Source: Druceiella hillmani (Eukaryota; Arthropoda; Insecta; Lepidoptera; Hepialidae). Taken from it: a stretch of 64,000 nt of DNA. The stretch is from contig JAYKKI010000052.1 of the NCBI GenBank assembly GCA_039881145.1, positions 9,801,501 through 9,865,500 on the forward strand, written 5' to 3'. Of the stretch, positions 44,113 to 55,564 are shown one piece after another; position 1 is the stretch's first letter; every line of letters starts with the position of its first letter. Under the pieces are notes generated by a model, which saw only the letters and a list, made by a program, of their open reading frames with translations, was not told the origin of the DNA and did not search any database. The translations under genes and the position numbers were made by a program.

Positions 44113-44539
44113 GACAAAAAAAAGTTACAAAAATAAGAATATTACTAGAAAAATAAGAAAAATTACTTATAAAATTACATATGGGGTCAAGAACATATCT
44201 ACGCATGAGACAGGAGAATGCAAGTTCGCAACGTGGTGGTAAAAGTTCAAAAAGAGAAAAGTCAAAATGTAGCCACAATTTCAAATGAGACTTTTGTCCG
44301 TGAAGTAAATAAAACCAATAACATGTAATAAACAGCTACGTAAGAAGCATGATAACTCTTTTATCCAAATTGTGCTCCATAACGTTGTTTTTAAATTTCC
44401 TATTTTTTATGTTTAATAACTTAAGTGTTTTTTCTAATTCAAATTAGTAGATTATTATATAAATAAAATATTTTTTAATTGTTTTTGTTATAAATAAGGT
44501 TTTGGGTCATATAGACCCGAATAAAGCCATGAGGGTTAA

Positions 44540-46119
44540 TTTGAACAGTACAGCAGGGTTAATTTCTTTCAACTTCCATTAATCAGTTAAAGAGATGTAA
44601 GCAAACAAGTTATTTTTCTCACCCTGTGTATGTTATAGGCAACAAATTTTCATTGTGAAAAGTATTGTCAATATTTCTGAATATAAATATGTTTGTAGAA
44701 ATATACTCATAAATATTTCAAACTTTTGTATGTTATTATAAATATGCACGGGACCCTCCTAGTGTAAGTTTAACTAATTTAGTACTTAACAAGTTTATTT
44801 CTAGACCGAGATAACACCAAATGGTTACTCTTTTTATGAAAATTGGCACAGTTATAGAACAAAACTTGGAAATCTCGAAGCCTATATCCGCTTTGTACAA
44901 AACGAATATTTTATTAAACTAAACTTATGCTTTGAATCAAACGTATAAATTTAAAACGATTGTACAGTTTCCAAATTTAGTGCGATTGAATAAACAAATA
45001 GGTATTGACTCACGTAATGTTGACTGAGCATAGCGCGAATTTTTGTTTACACGACATGTTTGCACGTTCAATGTCCTTTTATGTTTTCCGAGCATAAATC
45101 ACGTTATAAACAAAACGTAAGGCTGAACGTATATTATGTATATGATTTAAATATTAAAACCTCTATAGGTTATTATCAGAATAACCCATACAGAGATGAC
45201 ACATGTTTTAAATTAGGAAAGCGACATGTCGATAATACATAAGATATGTAAATACAGGTTATATGCCAATATAAATATACTTATATGCAAGCCAATGGCT
45301 TGCCTTTCTATTATTTTTAATGAATATAAGTTTGAATACCACCAAACTACAGTTATTTCTATAGTGGTACATCCACACATGAATGGTGAAAAAGCTGATA
45401 ATCCTCTTAAAGTGTTTGTAAAATTACAACCTTCGTTATATATCAGCATAAATGTACAAAATGATATTAAGGTATAGACAAACAGACACCAAAGTGTTAG
45501 ATTAAAAAATTACAATGCTCTATAAACACAGCAAAGCATTCCTTAAAATTGTATCGTTTTCATTGAACAATTTTCAAAACTAAACACAAAGAGAGTCTTA
45601 TCTTCCTCTGAAATTAAACGTTTCTTATGAAGTACAAACTTACAAAAAATCCACATAAGCTTGCTATCAAATATTTTGTTGCTCTATAATAATTGAATAA
45701 TTAATCTGACAATAATTGAATAATTAATCGAATTTTTATTTGCGACCAAAAGTAGTTTGCAGATTAAAAACTACGTATGAATAAACTTAAAAATAACGAG
45801 AAGCTTTAATGTAAAGCCCGACTCATACGACACTTATTTCGCTAGTGCTTGTGAGGCATTCCGGTGGTAAACAATATTAACTATTACTGCGTAAAGAATT
45901 TACTCGTAGGTTAAGAGGCGACACTCGCTTCCCTCCGCCTGTTTAACGTCACCCGTAGATAACGAGTACGATCAAGAGTACGAGATCGCAGGTTGCCGCT
46001 TGTTGCGTGCGGGTATTATTTATTTGATTTTGCGATGTTAGGTTGAGTTTAACTTGTGCAATACTGTCTTTATTGATAAATATTTATAATAATTCAATAT
46101 AACGGTCTGTTATTGCGCT
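44540..46119. other. Non-coding stretch
   Basis: A 22-bp duplication (ATAATTGAATAATTAATC) at about 45688 and 45710. 45840-46020 is G+C-richer (CTTCCCTCCGCCTGTTTAAC, GGTTGCCGCTTGTTGCGTGC) and unassigned. Open frames at 45060-45480 match nothing I know. Confidence 0.42.
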
Positions 46120-46830
46120 ATGTACGATTTCTTAGAAAGCAATAAAATCAATAAGGATAGGAGATTGTTTTATCTCCCTTTTTTTGTTTATTGTAAATGA
46201 TTTTGTGTTGTATCACCAATTTATAAAGAATTTTTCTTAGAAAGCAATAAAATCTTAGAAAGCAATGAAATCAATTCCTTAGAAAGCAATAAAAATCAAT
46301 TTCTTAGAAAGCAATAAAATTTTCTTAGAAAGGAATAAAATCTTAGAAAGCAATAAAATCAATTTTTCTTAGAAAGCAATAAAATCTTAGAAAGCAATGA
46401 AATCAATTTCTTAGAAAGCAATAAAATCAATTTTTCTTAGAAAGCAATAAAATCAATTTTTCTTAGAAAGCAATAAAATCTCAGAAAGCAATAAAATCAA
46501 TTTCTTAGAAAGCAATAAAATACATTTTTCTTAGAAAGCAATAAAATCTTAGAAAGCAATAAAATCAATTTCTTAGAAAGCAATAAAATCAATTTTTCTT
46601 AGAAAGCAATAAAATCTTAGAAAGCAATAAAATAATTTTTTCTTAGAAAGCAATAAAATCTTAGAAAGCAATAAAATCAATTTTTCTTAGAAAGCAATAA
46701 AATCTTAGAAAGCAATAAAATCAATTTTTCTTAGAAAGCAATAAAATCAATAAGTGTAGGAGATTGTTTTATCTCCCTTTTTTTGTTTATTGTAAATGAT
46801 TTTGTGTTGTATCACCAATTTATTTTAGTT
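46120..46830 (+). repeat. AATAAA-bearing minisatellite between two 93-bp direct repeats
   Basis: About 30 copies of CTTAGAAAGCAATAAAATCA with or without AATTTTT, in alternating short (about 16 bp) and longer (about 25 bp) units. Each carries AATAAA, the poly(A) signal. Both sides are bounded by a shared 93-bp block (46132-46225 and 46731-46823) holding GGAGATTGTTTTATCTCC (hairpin), TTTTTTTGTTTATTGTAAAT and TGTGTTGTATCACCAATTTA. The array therefore seems to have grown from the repeat's own first 20 bases. Confidence 0.93.
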
Positions 46831-47211
46831 AGTATATATAATTTTATGAATAAAAACATGTCACTGAGCAGTTTTAAAATACAAACTGTTCTTAAAAGTC
46901 AATGTTTTGCTTGAACTCGATATGGTTGAAAAACTTGTCCTTATAGTCTCTGCCATAGGCTTTTTTTATTTTTTTTGGTTTATTGAGAGTAAAAAGTACA
47001 AAGAAGACCTTATTCTAGTATATCCATTTGTAACTGAACAAAATTTATTGAAGTAAAACTTCTTTACACAGGCTTGACTTGGGGAGTAAGCTGGTCAATG
47101 CGTGACGAGAGCGTTACGAAAAGTGTGATCGGGCGAGGCGAACATAAGTTGACAGGGAGATATAAGTTAGTGAAGACAGAAAGAGAGAGGGTTACATTTC
47201 GTATATTACTA
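46831..47211. other. Non-coding stretch
   Basis: 47085-47165 is G+C-richer (GTGATCGGGCGAGGCGAACA); loosely like 50570-50620. No gene seen. Confidence 0.4.
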
Positions 47212-47390
47212 TAGAGACAAAAGAGAGAGGTGCGAGCACACATTTTCTTTCTCTCTTTCTCTCATAGCCAGTTATGTTTCGCATATCTAAGACACAGTGC
47301 AAGCCTATTGTCTGTATCACACTGTAGAAGCAAGAGAGACACAGTGCGCGCGCACAGTTGCTTTCTCTCTTCCTCTCATAGCCAGTGCAT
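47212..47390. repeat. Direct duplication of about 55 bp
   Basis: GAGAGA...GTGCG(A/C)GC(A/G)CACA followed by CTTTCTCTCTTNCTCTCATA and GCCAGT, at about 47222 and 47334. Confidence 0.8.
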
Positions 47391-47391
47391 G

Positions 47392-47394
<3 letters not shown>

Positions 47395-47447
<53 letters not shown>
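47395..47447. repeat. (TA)n microsatellite
   Basis: About 26 TA units directly after the second GCCAGTGCATGAAA copy. Confidence 0.97.
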
Positions 47448-47450
<3 letters not shown>

Positions 47451-50400
47451 AGTTTGCTATTAATTTGTAATTTCATTTCGTTCTTGAACAATTTTATAAA
47501 TTATTATTTTGTTCAATACATTAAATATTCTACGTTTAAAGTGAATAAAATTGTAAATTCATTTTAAAATTCATATTTTGTGAATTTGTACATTATGTAC
47601 CTTTTTTGAAATTCTATCTTAATATTATTATTATCAAATCACTTTCACTCAATTAAATGTGTAGTAAAAAATATTTATTTACATAATTTCATTTTTACAA
47701 TTCGGTACTAATAAAGACGTGCGCCCCAGTACAAAGTTGCTATTGTACTTAGCGTGCTATCGAGACAGTCATTCGATCGACTTTATTGGTTAGAAAGAGA
47801 AACAGTTATGTTGCTGACGTATAGCGTCAACTCGTCTACCGACGCGATTGCCCACACGATCGAGACCGATATGTAGTAATAGTGAACATTCTTTATCTGC
47901 AGGCTACAGCAGCCCTAAATTAATTTACGCACACACACAAACGAATGGGGATAGGCAAGTACGTATGTAATAGTGTAGGCAATTAAATCTGTTCACTATT
48001 ATGGAGCGTCGGGCGTGTGGTGATGGCAAGGGTGCTCACTATTACAATGAAAATGACGTTACTACAAGCTCCATTCTGAGAACTCTTACTGGAATTCTGT
48101 ATTAGAACAGGTTTTATTTTCGTTCTCGTATCTCTGCAACAAATTAATTTAATCATTAACCCGTGAGATAGTCGCATTTTGTCACGTGGATATGAGTTTG
48201 CTACAAGTGTTTATAATCGACAGGCTTGATTATAGAAGGACATTATATGTCAACAAGAAAAAGCGTTATTTGTAATTGTATTGCTTTATATCTCTACTGA
48301 TTTTCTTAATATGTGTTAAAAGTGTTAAAACGGTCAAATGGCTACATGAAATGTTTTAAAAATATTTGAACCAAGAATTGATATTGGATTTTCAGTAACA
48401 ATGTATGTAAATAACTTATATTCCAAATTATCTTATTAACATACATAATATAGAGAAGTTAATAACTAATTTACTTTTTACATGCGAGTTTAATAAACGG
48501 TATTAAATGAATTGCATAATTATGATATTCGAAGCCATTTACACACCCAGCTCAGCCATGCCACATCGTCTGCGTCCTATATAATAAAGTAGACTTTATA
48601 ATATATAGCGCAGTGGTTCGTTTAGAAACATGCAGCCAAGGGGTAGATAAACGTATGTTGAAATTACGACAGAATCTCGTCAGGGAATTGGCGGTCAACC
48701 AATATACAGCGACCTCTGGCGTTAGCTTCGTATCATAATAGACGCCATCTGTTCTAGACAAGTCGCAACCTACAAACTAAACGTATTGCGGAGAGAATAT
48801 ATTATTATATTTTTACTTTAAATATTTTCACATATTTCATATTTTAGGTGTTATGTATTACTTAAATACGTCGTTGTATCCATTTATCGTTATATATTTG
48901 TTTTATTAAGTGTTCATAAATCTTTGTTATATCATTAATTGGCAATCAAAATGACGTGTACTTTTCGTGGATGTAGGTAATTGCCTTAAAAGAAAAATGC
49001 CTCAATATTCGTTTTTATTGTTGCCTCCAACGGAAAGTTGGTAAGTTTTATCCATTATTGTTCATTATATAATATTCCAAGACCACATTTCAAATATTTC
49101 TTTTAAATTTTATACTTTAAATGCGTCTTGAGAAACATTCTTGCATACAAAAAAGTAATTCTAACAAGTGTTATTAGTTCTCTTCTTATATTTTGAAGAA
49201 CGGATTATATTTTCAAATAATACGAATATAGAAATAACATTTCATGTATTAATAAATTTACAATAATCTTCAAAGATTGATTAGTTAGTTAACAAGTAGC
49301 TTATTATCGGTTTAATGAAGATAATTCTCATCTGCATGTGTATCGCAGAGAAGTTTATTTAAATTATTTCCCTAACAAATCAAAATAAACTTTAAAGAGA
49401 GTAAATCCTTGGGAAATAAAATAAAAAATTACAATATTTGTTTTTAATTTCAATCCTTTTTAAAACTACTCTTCTTAGAACTTAACGTCTGTCGTTTGAA
49501 ATGCAATTTTTAATTTTCCAGTTTTTTCAAACTGCTTTATTAATGAGCCACATTTAACCAGCTCTCAGTCATAGGGATGAAAGAGAGCTCTCATGTATGG
49601 GTACTTTAAAATTTGTAATTAAACCATTAGTGTTAAAAATTATTGATGTAGTCATCAAGTAAAATTGCTTGTTAATTACCTGTCCTTTAACTTGTTACAA
49701 CTATAGTAGAAAATATAAGAAATTATAATTTAATTAAATTCAATTTTAATTTGAACGTAATTTTTAGTAAATTTACAAAGATATAGTCCTTGTGTGATAA
49801 AATTAAAATAACGGTGTAATAAAATATGTCCCATTATACTTGAACTATCGCACGATGAAATAATTATCAATTTATATGTAGTTTTTATTTTGTATGGATT
49901 GGTGTAACCGGGTGGAGCAATGTCGGGCACAGCATCTCCAGAAAAAAATTATCCAAGTGAAGTTTAAAGATTGACGGAAAAATTGTTAGTGATACGTGAT
50001 TTTTTTTTAAATTCATGTAAATTTTATAAGATGATTATGAACAAAATTGTCTTTTTGGTTGTATCGACCTCTCCTGGGAAAAATAGTCGCTTTAATTTTT
50101 CAATAAATCACATAATCATGTGTTATTGACCGAGTATGGGATTTTAACAAAAGTTAGAAAATAAGTCTCTTCCATTAATAGATTACGAAATATTTCTATA
50201 GTTATATCTGTACTTTTTTCAGATGTACTAGTTGCCCACATCCATATATGCAGTTACCACCTAGTGATGCCAGAGAGCTACTTGCGGAAACCCCGCTGCT
50301 ATTCACAACTGATTTTCGAATTTATTTAAATTTTCTTGAATTGTGTTTTATAATAATTGTATTTTGATAACTTATATTGTATAGTAATGTTATTTTGAAA

Positions 50401-51078
50401 TTTGTCTTTTGTTTGAAACATTTTTGTTATAATGGTTTAATAAATAAATTTATAAAAACAAAATTTAATTTTTCTCTGAAAACGCCATCTATGAGCAATA
50501 GAGGGTAAGATATTAAGCCATATATGGGCATTAATAATAATTACACAAGTCTTTATCAGAACGGGTGAGGCGAGGAGAGAGGGAAGTTACTTTGACAGCG
50601 TTTGGGAAGGTATGAAAAAGTGTGACTCTTTTTATATGGGTTGGTGTGCGACATCAAGTAAGCAATCCAGTAGCGAAACAAGTGTCGTGGAAGCAGGATA
50701 AAGTCATTTATTACGAAAATACTAGGACCCGCCCCAATTTCGCATAGGTAGGCAAAGATACTTTATAAACTTCTACGTCTTTATAAATCCCGTTAAATAA
50801 AATTATAGGGCACCGGCTTCGTATGGATGTTGTTGTTGCTATGCTGGTTGCAATAGTCAACGTGTGAAATTTTACTTATTTAAAAACACTATCACAACTT
50901 TTAAATTATTCGTTAGAATACTCCGAAATAAAAGGAAATATGATCCATATAAGCTGACGAATATCAATGTATAATAACATTTAATTCCATAATATTGACA
51001 TTCCATAGTTTCTCCAATAAACTTTATAAAAATAAGTTGAAAAATGACGTTTTTTGAACAGCAAAATGTTTATTATAG

Positions 51079-51081
<3 letters not shown>
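47448..51081. other. Non-coding stretch with a possible exon relic
   Basis: Mostly AT-rich. 47740-47880 and 48590-48780 are G+C-richer. CGACCTCTGGCGTTAGC and AGACGCCATCTGTTCTAGAC around 48710-48765 resemble short repeats common in insect DNA. 50730-50990 belongs to the dispersed family also seen at 12.9-13.2 kb. Confidence 0.4.
48951..49040 (+). pseudogene. Possible THAP-like first exon, frameshifted
   Basis: ATG opens MTCTFRGCR then a TAA. Removing one base at about 48977 would continue as NCLKRKMPQYSFLLLPPTES up to a GTAAGT donor at 49041. A start with Cys-x4-Cys then basic residues and 'F..LP' recalls the first half of a THAP zinc finger, as in P-element transposases. A TTTTTTCAG acceptor at 50214-50222 and AATAAA at 50441 could mark a second exon (CTSCPHPYMQLPPSDARELL). 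The phases do not join cleanly, so this is at best a relic. Confidence 0.3.

Positions 51082-51162
<81 letters not shown>
51082..51162. repeat. (TA)n microsatellite
   Basis: About 40 uninterrupted TA units. Confidence 0.97.
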
Positions 51163-51163
<1 letters not shown>

Positions 51164-51639
51164 GAACGCTGATTTTATTGTAAATAAATACTTTTCGAAA
51201 ATAACGTTATTGTCGTAACTTTTTTCTATGTATCTTCAACGATTTGAGCAGAGTACGCAAAGATATGTTGCCGACAAAAGCTTTTTTCCGACGTCATCAA
51301 TAAGTCGGACAATTTCCACAAAATATTCATAAACTATACATCTAAATCCTGTATTATGGATACAAAAGGAAAATATGTTGTAAATATATGTATCTCATTT
51401 TACCTCACATTTTAGAAAAATACACAAAACACCATTGCATAGAAATTGATCCAGAATAGAATTATCTACAGAATGGTTTCATGTTACCCATATTTTATCA
51501 ATTTTCGGTTTTGGACATGGGTTCATGTACCAAAACACGTGTATCCGCTACTTTATACCTACACTATCCCTGAATAACATGGTTTTACTATATCTGTCAT
51601 CACTAACCTATTACTTTATTCTCAGCACTTGTTATTGGA
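51163..51639. other. Non-coding stretch
   Basis: Possibly the eroded upstream part of the LINE that follows; nothing readable. Confidence 0.4.
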
Positions 51640-52330
51640 TTCTGGATAGGAGGTTGATATTATATACATATTGATGCGAAAACCAGCATTATGTAGTATC
51701 AGACATGGCAAAACTGTTTTGATGGTTTATTTCATACTTAAGTAATAGGTACCACCCAAGCATGGCTACCCTGTCCTTCTTGGATGATTTATTTTGACTT
51801 AACTAATAGAAGACAAGCAGTCAAAGGTGTACGTCCAAGTGACTTCTTTTATATCACAGGGATCTACACAAGGTCCTTTCTTATTTATTTTGTTTGTTAA
51901 TGACGTCACCACCTGTCTCAGAAATAGTAATTTCCAAATGTGAATAGACTTAAAACTATTTACTCGTATGAAAAAAAATCCATGATTTTTCATATTTACA
52001 AACTGATCTCGATAGACTGCATACTTACTATAAAAAGAACCAACAACATTTAAGTTACTCCAAATCGAAAAAGAAATCATTTTCGCAAGGAATGAAAAGA
52101 CCACTAACCTTCGAATGTATAGATAGAAAGGAACTAACTCAAACATTTGGTAGCATGCGTGATCTTGGTGTCATTTTAGATAATAAACTCTATCTTAAAT
52201 TGCACATTAAGAAGATTGTAAATAAGATTTATAGAATGCTCGGATCTGTACTAAAAACAGCCAACATATTTAAAAATGTTGAAATAAACTTCATCATGTA
52301 CAATGATCATGTAACATCATAGCTTAAATA
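51640..52330 (+). pseudogene. LINE reverse transcriptase pseudogene
   Basis: Plus-strand blocks: TNRRQAVKGVRP region, TSFISQGSTQGPFLFILFVN then DVTTCLRNSNFQM (RT motif 'S.G..QG....LLF..FIND'); the catalytic 'ADD' line is Met-stop-Ile-Asp-Leu-Lys-Leu-Phe at about 51939, one codon short; then FARNEKTTNL; and an open stretch 52092-52322 with FGSMRDLGVILDNKLYLKLH, IKKIVNKIYRMLGSVLKTA ('VKDLGV.FDSKLSF..HI..I..KA..MLG'). Clearly a non-LTR RT palm and thumb, dead. A different family from the 28.3-kb copy, judging by the QG and ADD contexts. Confidence 0.83.
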
Positions 52331-53763
52331 CACTGTTCTTCTCTGCAAGCCAGTTATTCTAACAGTATCGAGGGCAAAAAGCTCTTCAGTATCCTATTGG
52401 CGGCCCTTAAGTATTATTTTTATGTAATATTAATTAACAAATACAAATGTAATGCTCTCTGCGGATGGATTGAAAGCTCTAGCAAAAAATCGTGTCAGTT
52501 TGAGGACTTTTGTGGAAGGTCTATGTTCCGAAACATAATGGGGGGATTTTACATTATTGAGACCTTTTAATATATTTTTCATATTGTGGGGTGGCATACC
52601 TTCATGGCTGAAGATACCCCTTTAACTTTTCTGATACATATTGTAAGCGAACCTCACAGCTGATGCGTTCCAACTAGAATTTTTTCTTCTGCTTTTTTCT
52701 CAGTATTTATTGATGACGTTGCCAAAGGAACTCTTGCATTTACTCAAATTTATTCTTTCCACCTTTGTTCCATACCGATGACTATCAACATTCTAAACCA
52801 AGCATTTATATCGATCTAGATGCTATAAAATGAGTGTCTCAGTGAACATACATTTTTATCAGATATTTTATAATGTTGATTGGAAATTGGTCACCACTTT
52901 ATTCCAAAAAGTTGAGCCAATTTTATTGCGTTTGTATTAGAATGCTGTTAATCTAGGGCTAATTTGCATAGTAGAGATTAGATCAGCCACTTCCAATTTG
53001 TGAAGGAATCTGAGCCATTATTGTAGAAATAAACTTCACGGTTGAGTTCACATGTTTATTTTTTGTTCACGCCTGAAAAGAGCCGCTTTAATTAATTTTT
53101 TTATTAAGTTGCTTAACTCATGTAAATGATACTAGAGTGACATAAAACTACCCTAAACATATTCGAATACAGCCACACCTGCCTTTCTTAAATATTTCAT
53201 GCATTGGACATTACTGAGCTTTTCAGGGATTCTAGAAAGAATAGGTTTCTCTTTTCATTTCAATGCGATTCGATGTTTTATATTTTAAAGGATAAAATGT
53301 GACATGTGAAAATCGTACCCAATGCCCTAAACATATAGATGGACAAATAGATTTGCTAATATGAATTTGCTTGAAAAAAAATTAACTATTTCAACTCCTT
53401 TCTCCATAAAAAATAAAGCCATTCGAATTTAGGCCATTATTCAGAGTAATTGTAATAATCCACCTTGCTACATCGTGCAGTCATTAAGAAAATAGGCTGT
53501 CACAGGAGAACAGACGAGGTAATGGAAGAGCAGATTTCGAATATTTTTCACAATTAGGACAGAAGTCTAAAGTAGTCATACAACAAAAAGAGGCAGTAAA
53601 TAGTTGAATATCAAAAACGCAAAAATCACATAAATGTGGAAATCTATTTGCTTTCGGCGATACAAATGAAAGAGCTTGACTGGAATTATATACTTTAATC
53701 AACCAATTATTTAACAACATTATTGTTTTATCATTAATACATATGTTAACTTCATTGTAATTT
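52331..53763. other. Non-coding stretch
   Basis: No gene recognised except the Cys-rich frame at 53484. The first 100 bases may be the eroded end of the LINE. Confidence 0.42.
53484..53690 (-). CDS. Cys-rich open frame, unrecognised, possible internal exon
   Basis: After AATTCCAG on the minus strand (acceptor-like, at about 53690) an open frame reads SFVSPKANRFPHLCDFCVFD, IQLFTASFCCMTTLDFCPNC and EKYSKSALPLPRLF up to a stop at 53484. Two Cys-x2-Cys pairs (CDFC, CPNC) flank a hydrophobic stretch, a zinc-ribbon-like arrangement. No donor is evident before the stop and no partner exon was found. It may be an exon, a transposon piece or chance. Confidence 0.22.
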   Translation of the reverse strand, partial: YNSSQALSFVSPKANRFPHLCDFCVFDIQLFTASFCCMTTLDFCPNCEKYSKSALPLPRLFSCDSLFS

Positions 53764-53906
53764 GAGATATTACATCTTTAGGTGGGCTATTAGCCAAAAT
53801 GTTGACTAATAGCCCACCTGAAGATGTTGTAATACAATGAAACTAGGTCGTGGTAAAGAACTTAAAGAAAGTAGAAATAATACTACATCACGTAGTTTCA
53901 TTTAAC
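53764..53906 (+). mobile_element. Penelope-like terminal fragment with short inverted cap
   Basis: A 22-bp inverted cap (ACATCTTTAGGTGGGCTATT... facing CTAATAGCCCACCTGAAGAT) around CCAAAATGTTGA, then the hammerhead and AAAGAACTTAAAGAAAGTAG and TACTACATCACGTAGTTTCA to TTTAACTG. The cap repeats the head-to-head design of the 15.4-kb copy in shorter form. Confidence 0.65.
53813..53853 (+). ncRNA. Hammerhead ribozyme motif (Penelope type)
   Basis: CCCAC, core CTGAAGA, helix II GTTGT-AAT-ACAAT (last pair now G-U), core GAA, helix III AC-TAG-GT (one pair shorter than in relatives), cleavage-site C, GTGG. Core bases intact; stability reduced. Confidence 0.62.
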
Positions 53907-53925
53907 TGTGGATCATTGTTTATTG

Positions 53926-53974
53926 CTTAATCAAATAATCAAAATGTTAACAACATTTTGATTATTTGATTAAG
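53926..53974. repeat. Perfect 23-bp inverted repeat
   Basis: CTTAATCAAATAATCAAAAT plus GTT, loop AAC, then the exact complement. No mismatch in 23 pairs. It begins 20 bases after the Penelope-like fragment. Confidence 0.95.
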
Positions 53975-54456
53975 TTTTCGTTTTTAACAATTTCTGTCAA
54001 GTTGATACAGTTGTCCTCAATCACACCTTAAAAGACAAGTAAAAATCGCAATGGAGTCAGGTTTTAGCAAAGCAAACAATAGTGATTTCCCCAAAATTGA
54101 CGCTTGTTAGAATTTTCGCGTCAAACAATAACTTTTGTTCATTAGAATTTTGGAATGTTAAAACTTCAATTTAAGTATACTAAAATTTTGTAGTCAGTAT
54201 AGATTTGATGTTACACACGTATTGTAAGATAATTAAGTGATATTGATTTTAAGGTTAGATTTGCGAAATATAAAACAACATCATCAATAAAGTTGTAAAA
54301 ATAATGACAGCAAAATTCATCAGTATTCCTTTAGACAGGTGGTATGTGAGTCACATGAATTTCTTCATTTGTAATCAACAGTATTAGCTAAGAGCTTTGA
54401 CATTTTAATTTTTCGATAGAAAACACAAATCGAAGTGTTTAATACAAGACTACAAT
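53975..54456. other. Non-coding stretch
   Basis: Nothing recognised. Confidence 0.5.
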
Positions 54457-55145
54457 CACAATGATTTTCTAGGGAAAACACAGTTTATCGAATAAACTGC
54501 AAATAGATACATCAAAACGAAATTTACAAAAATATGTTCTTTAATTTGTAAATAAACTACGAGCACGTTGCGGTTATTTGCCACTTTTCCATATTTGATT
54601 ATAAATAATTTGCTTAGCGTTTTAATAATTGTGCTTTACACTGAGTCACTACGCAGTATCTGTACTAAGACGAATTCTAAACACAATTCACAATGATTTT
54701 CTAGGGAAAACACAGTTTATCGAATAAACTGCAAATAGATACATCAAAACGAAATTTACAAGAATATGTTCTTTAATTTGTAAATAAACTACGAGCACGT
54801 TGCGGTTTTTTGCCACTTTTCCATATTTGATTATAAATAATTTGCTTGGCGTTTTAATAATTGTGCTTTACACTGAGTCACTACGCAGTATCTGTACTAA
54901 GACGAATTCTAAACACAATTCACAATGATTTTCTAGGGAAAACACAGTTTATCGAATAAACTGCAAATAGATACATCAAAACGAAATTTACAAGAATATG
55001 TTCTTTAATTTGTAAATAAACTACGAGCACGTTGCGGTTTTTTGCCACTTTTTCCATATTTGATTATAAATAATTTGCTTGGCGTTTTAATAATTGTGCT
55101 TTACACTGAGTCACTACGCAGTATCTGTACTAAGACGAATTCATT
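54457..55145. repeat. Tandem repeat, 232-bp unit, 3 nearly identical copies
   Basis: ATGATTTTCTAGGGAAAACA at 54461, 54693 and 54925. I count only a handful of differences over 464 bases, so the amplification is recent. Each unit has the small stem CAGTTTATCGAATAAACTG. Confidence 0.97.
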
Positions 55146-55476
55146 TTTAATTAAAAAAAAGAAGCAACTGCCAAACACAGATACGATCGTTTTATTTGTT
55201 TCATGAGCAGTGACGTCATTCAAGATACTGTGATAGTCTTGAGCGTTTTCGAGGTAAATTTAAATTGTTTTTTTAAAACGCAAAATACATAATATAAATG
55301 TTTGATTTTTAGAAAAATATAATTTTTTTAGGTTAAATAGATATTATGGTAAATATTAACCGATTTCCCAAATTTAGTCAACTAGTCGATTGTTATCAAA
55401 GTTAGGCATAAACAAACAGTAGATATTAATAAAGGTCAAAAAGAGCAATAACTATTAAAAATTAAGCAAGTAACGT

Positions 55477-55564
<88 letters not shown>

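Larger units (their letters stand above)
42565..44535 (+). pseudogene. piggyBac-type transposase pseudogene with duplicated N-terminal part
   Basis: Blocks on the plus strand, across frames: WNLQPPQQRSRFCAAKVV and SGITNTCVITADIKGSYKNV; LADVYRSHRDATKSLWDKD; IFRATILYDISVIRFDDKTK; a second version of all of these from 42993 (LADVY-stop-SHREATKSLWNKG); then ITVDEQLVSFIESYPFELYI (first Asp, near 43510), HRKPAKHGIKI, QVYTRKETGEPPKNQGMR, TMIEIVRKNKPELPRSKRC, MSTLHHDNKVCKRND, YNAAKGAVNSL (the third Asp of 'KGAVDTLD' is Asn, near 43975), TYTCKRKSNRWPV, and a decayed Cys-rich tail near 44240. Element end: ...CCATGAGGG followed by TTAA (44536-44539), piggyBac's target site, with subterminal GGGTCATATAGACCC. 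Left end not found. Many stops and frameshifts. Confidence 0.85.

Noticed and set aside
45060..45477. Overlapping short frames as genes
   Set aside because: AT-driven composition, no family resemblance, frames on both strands equally long.
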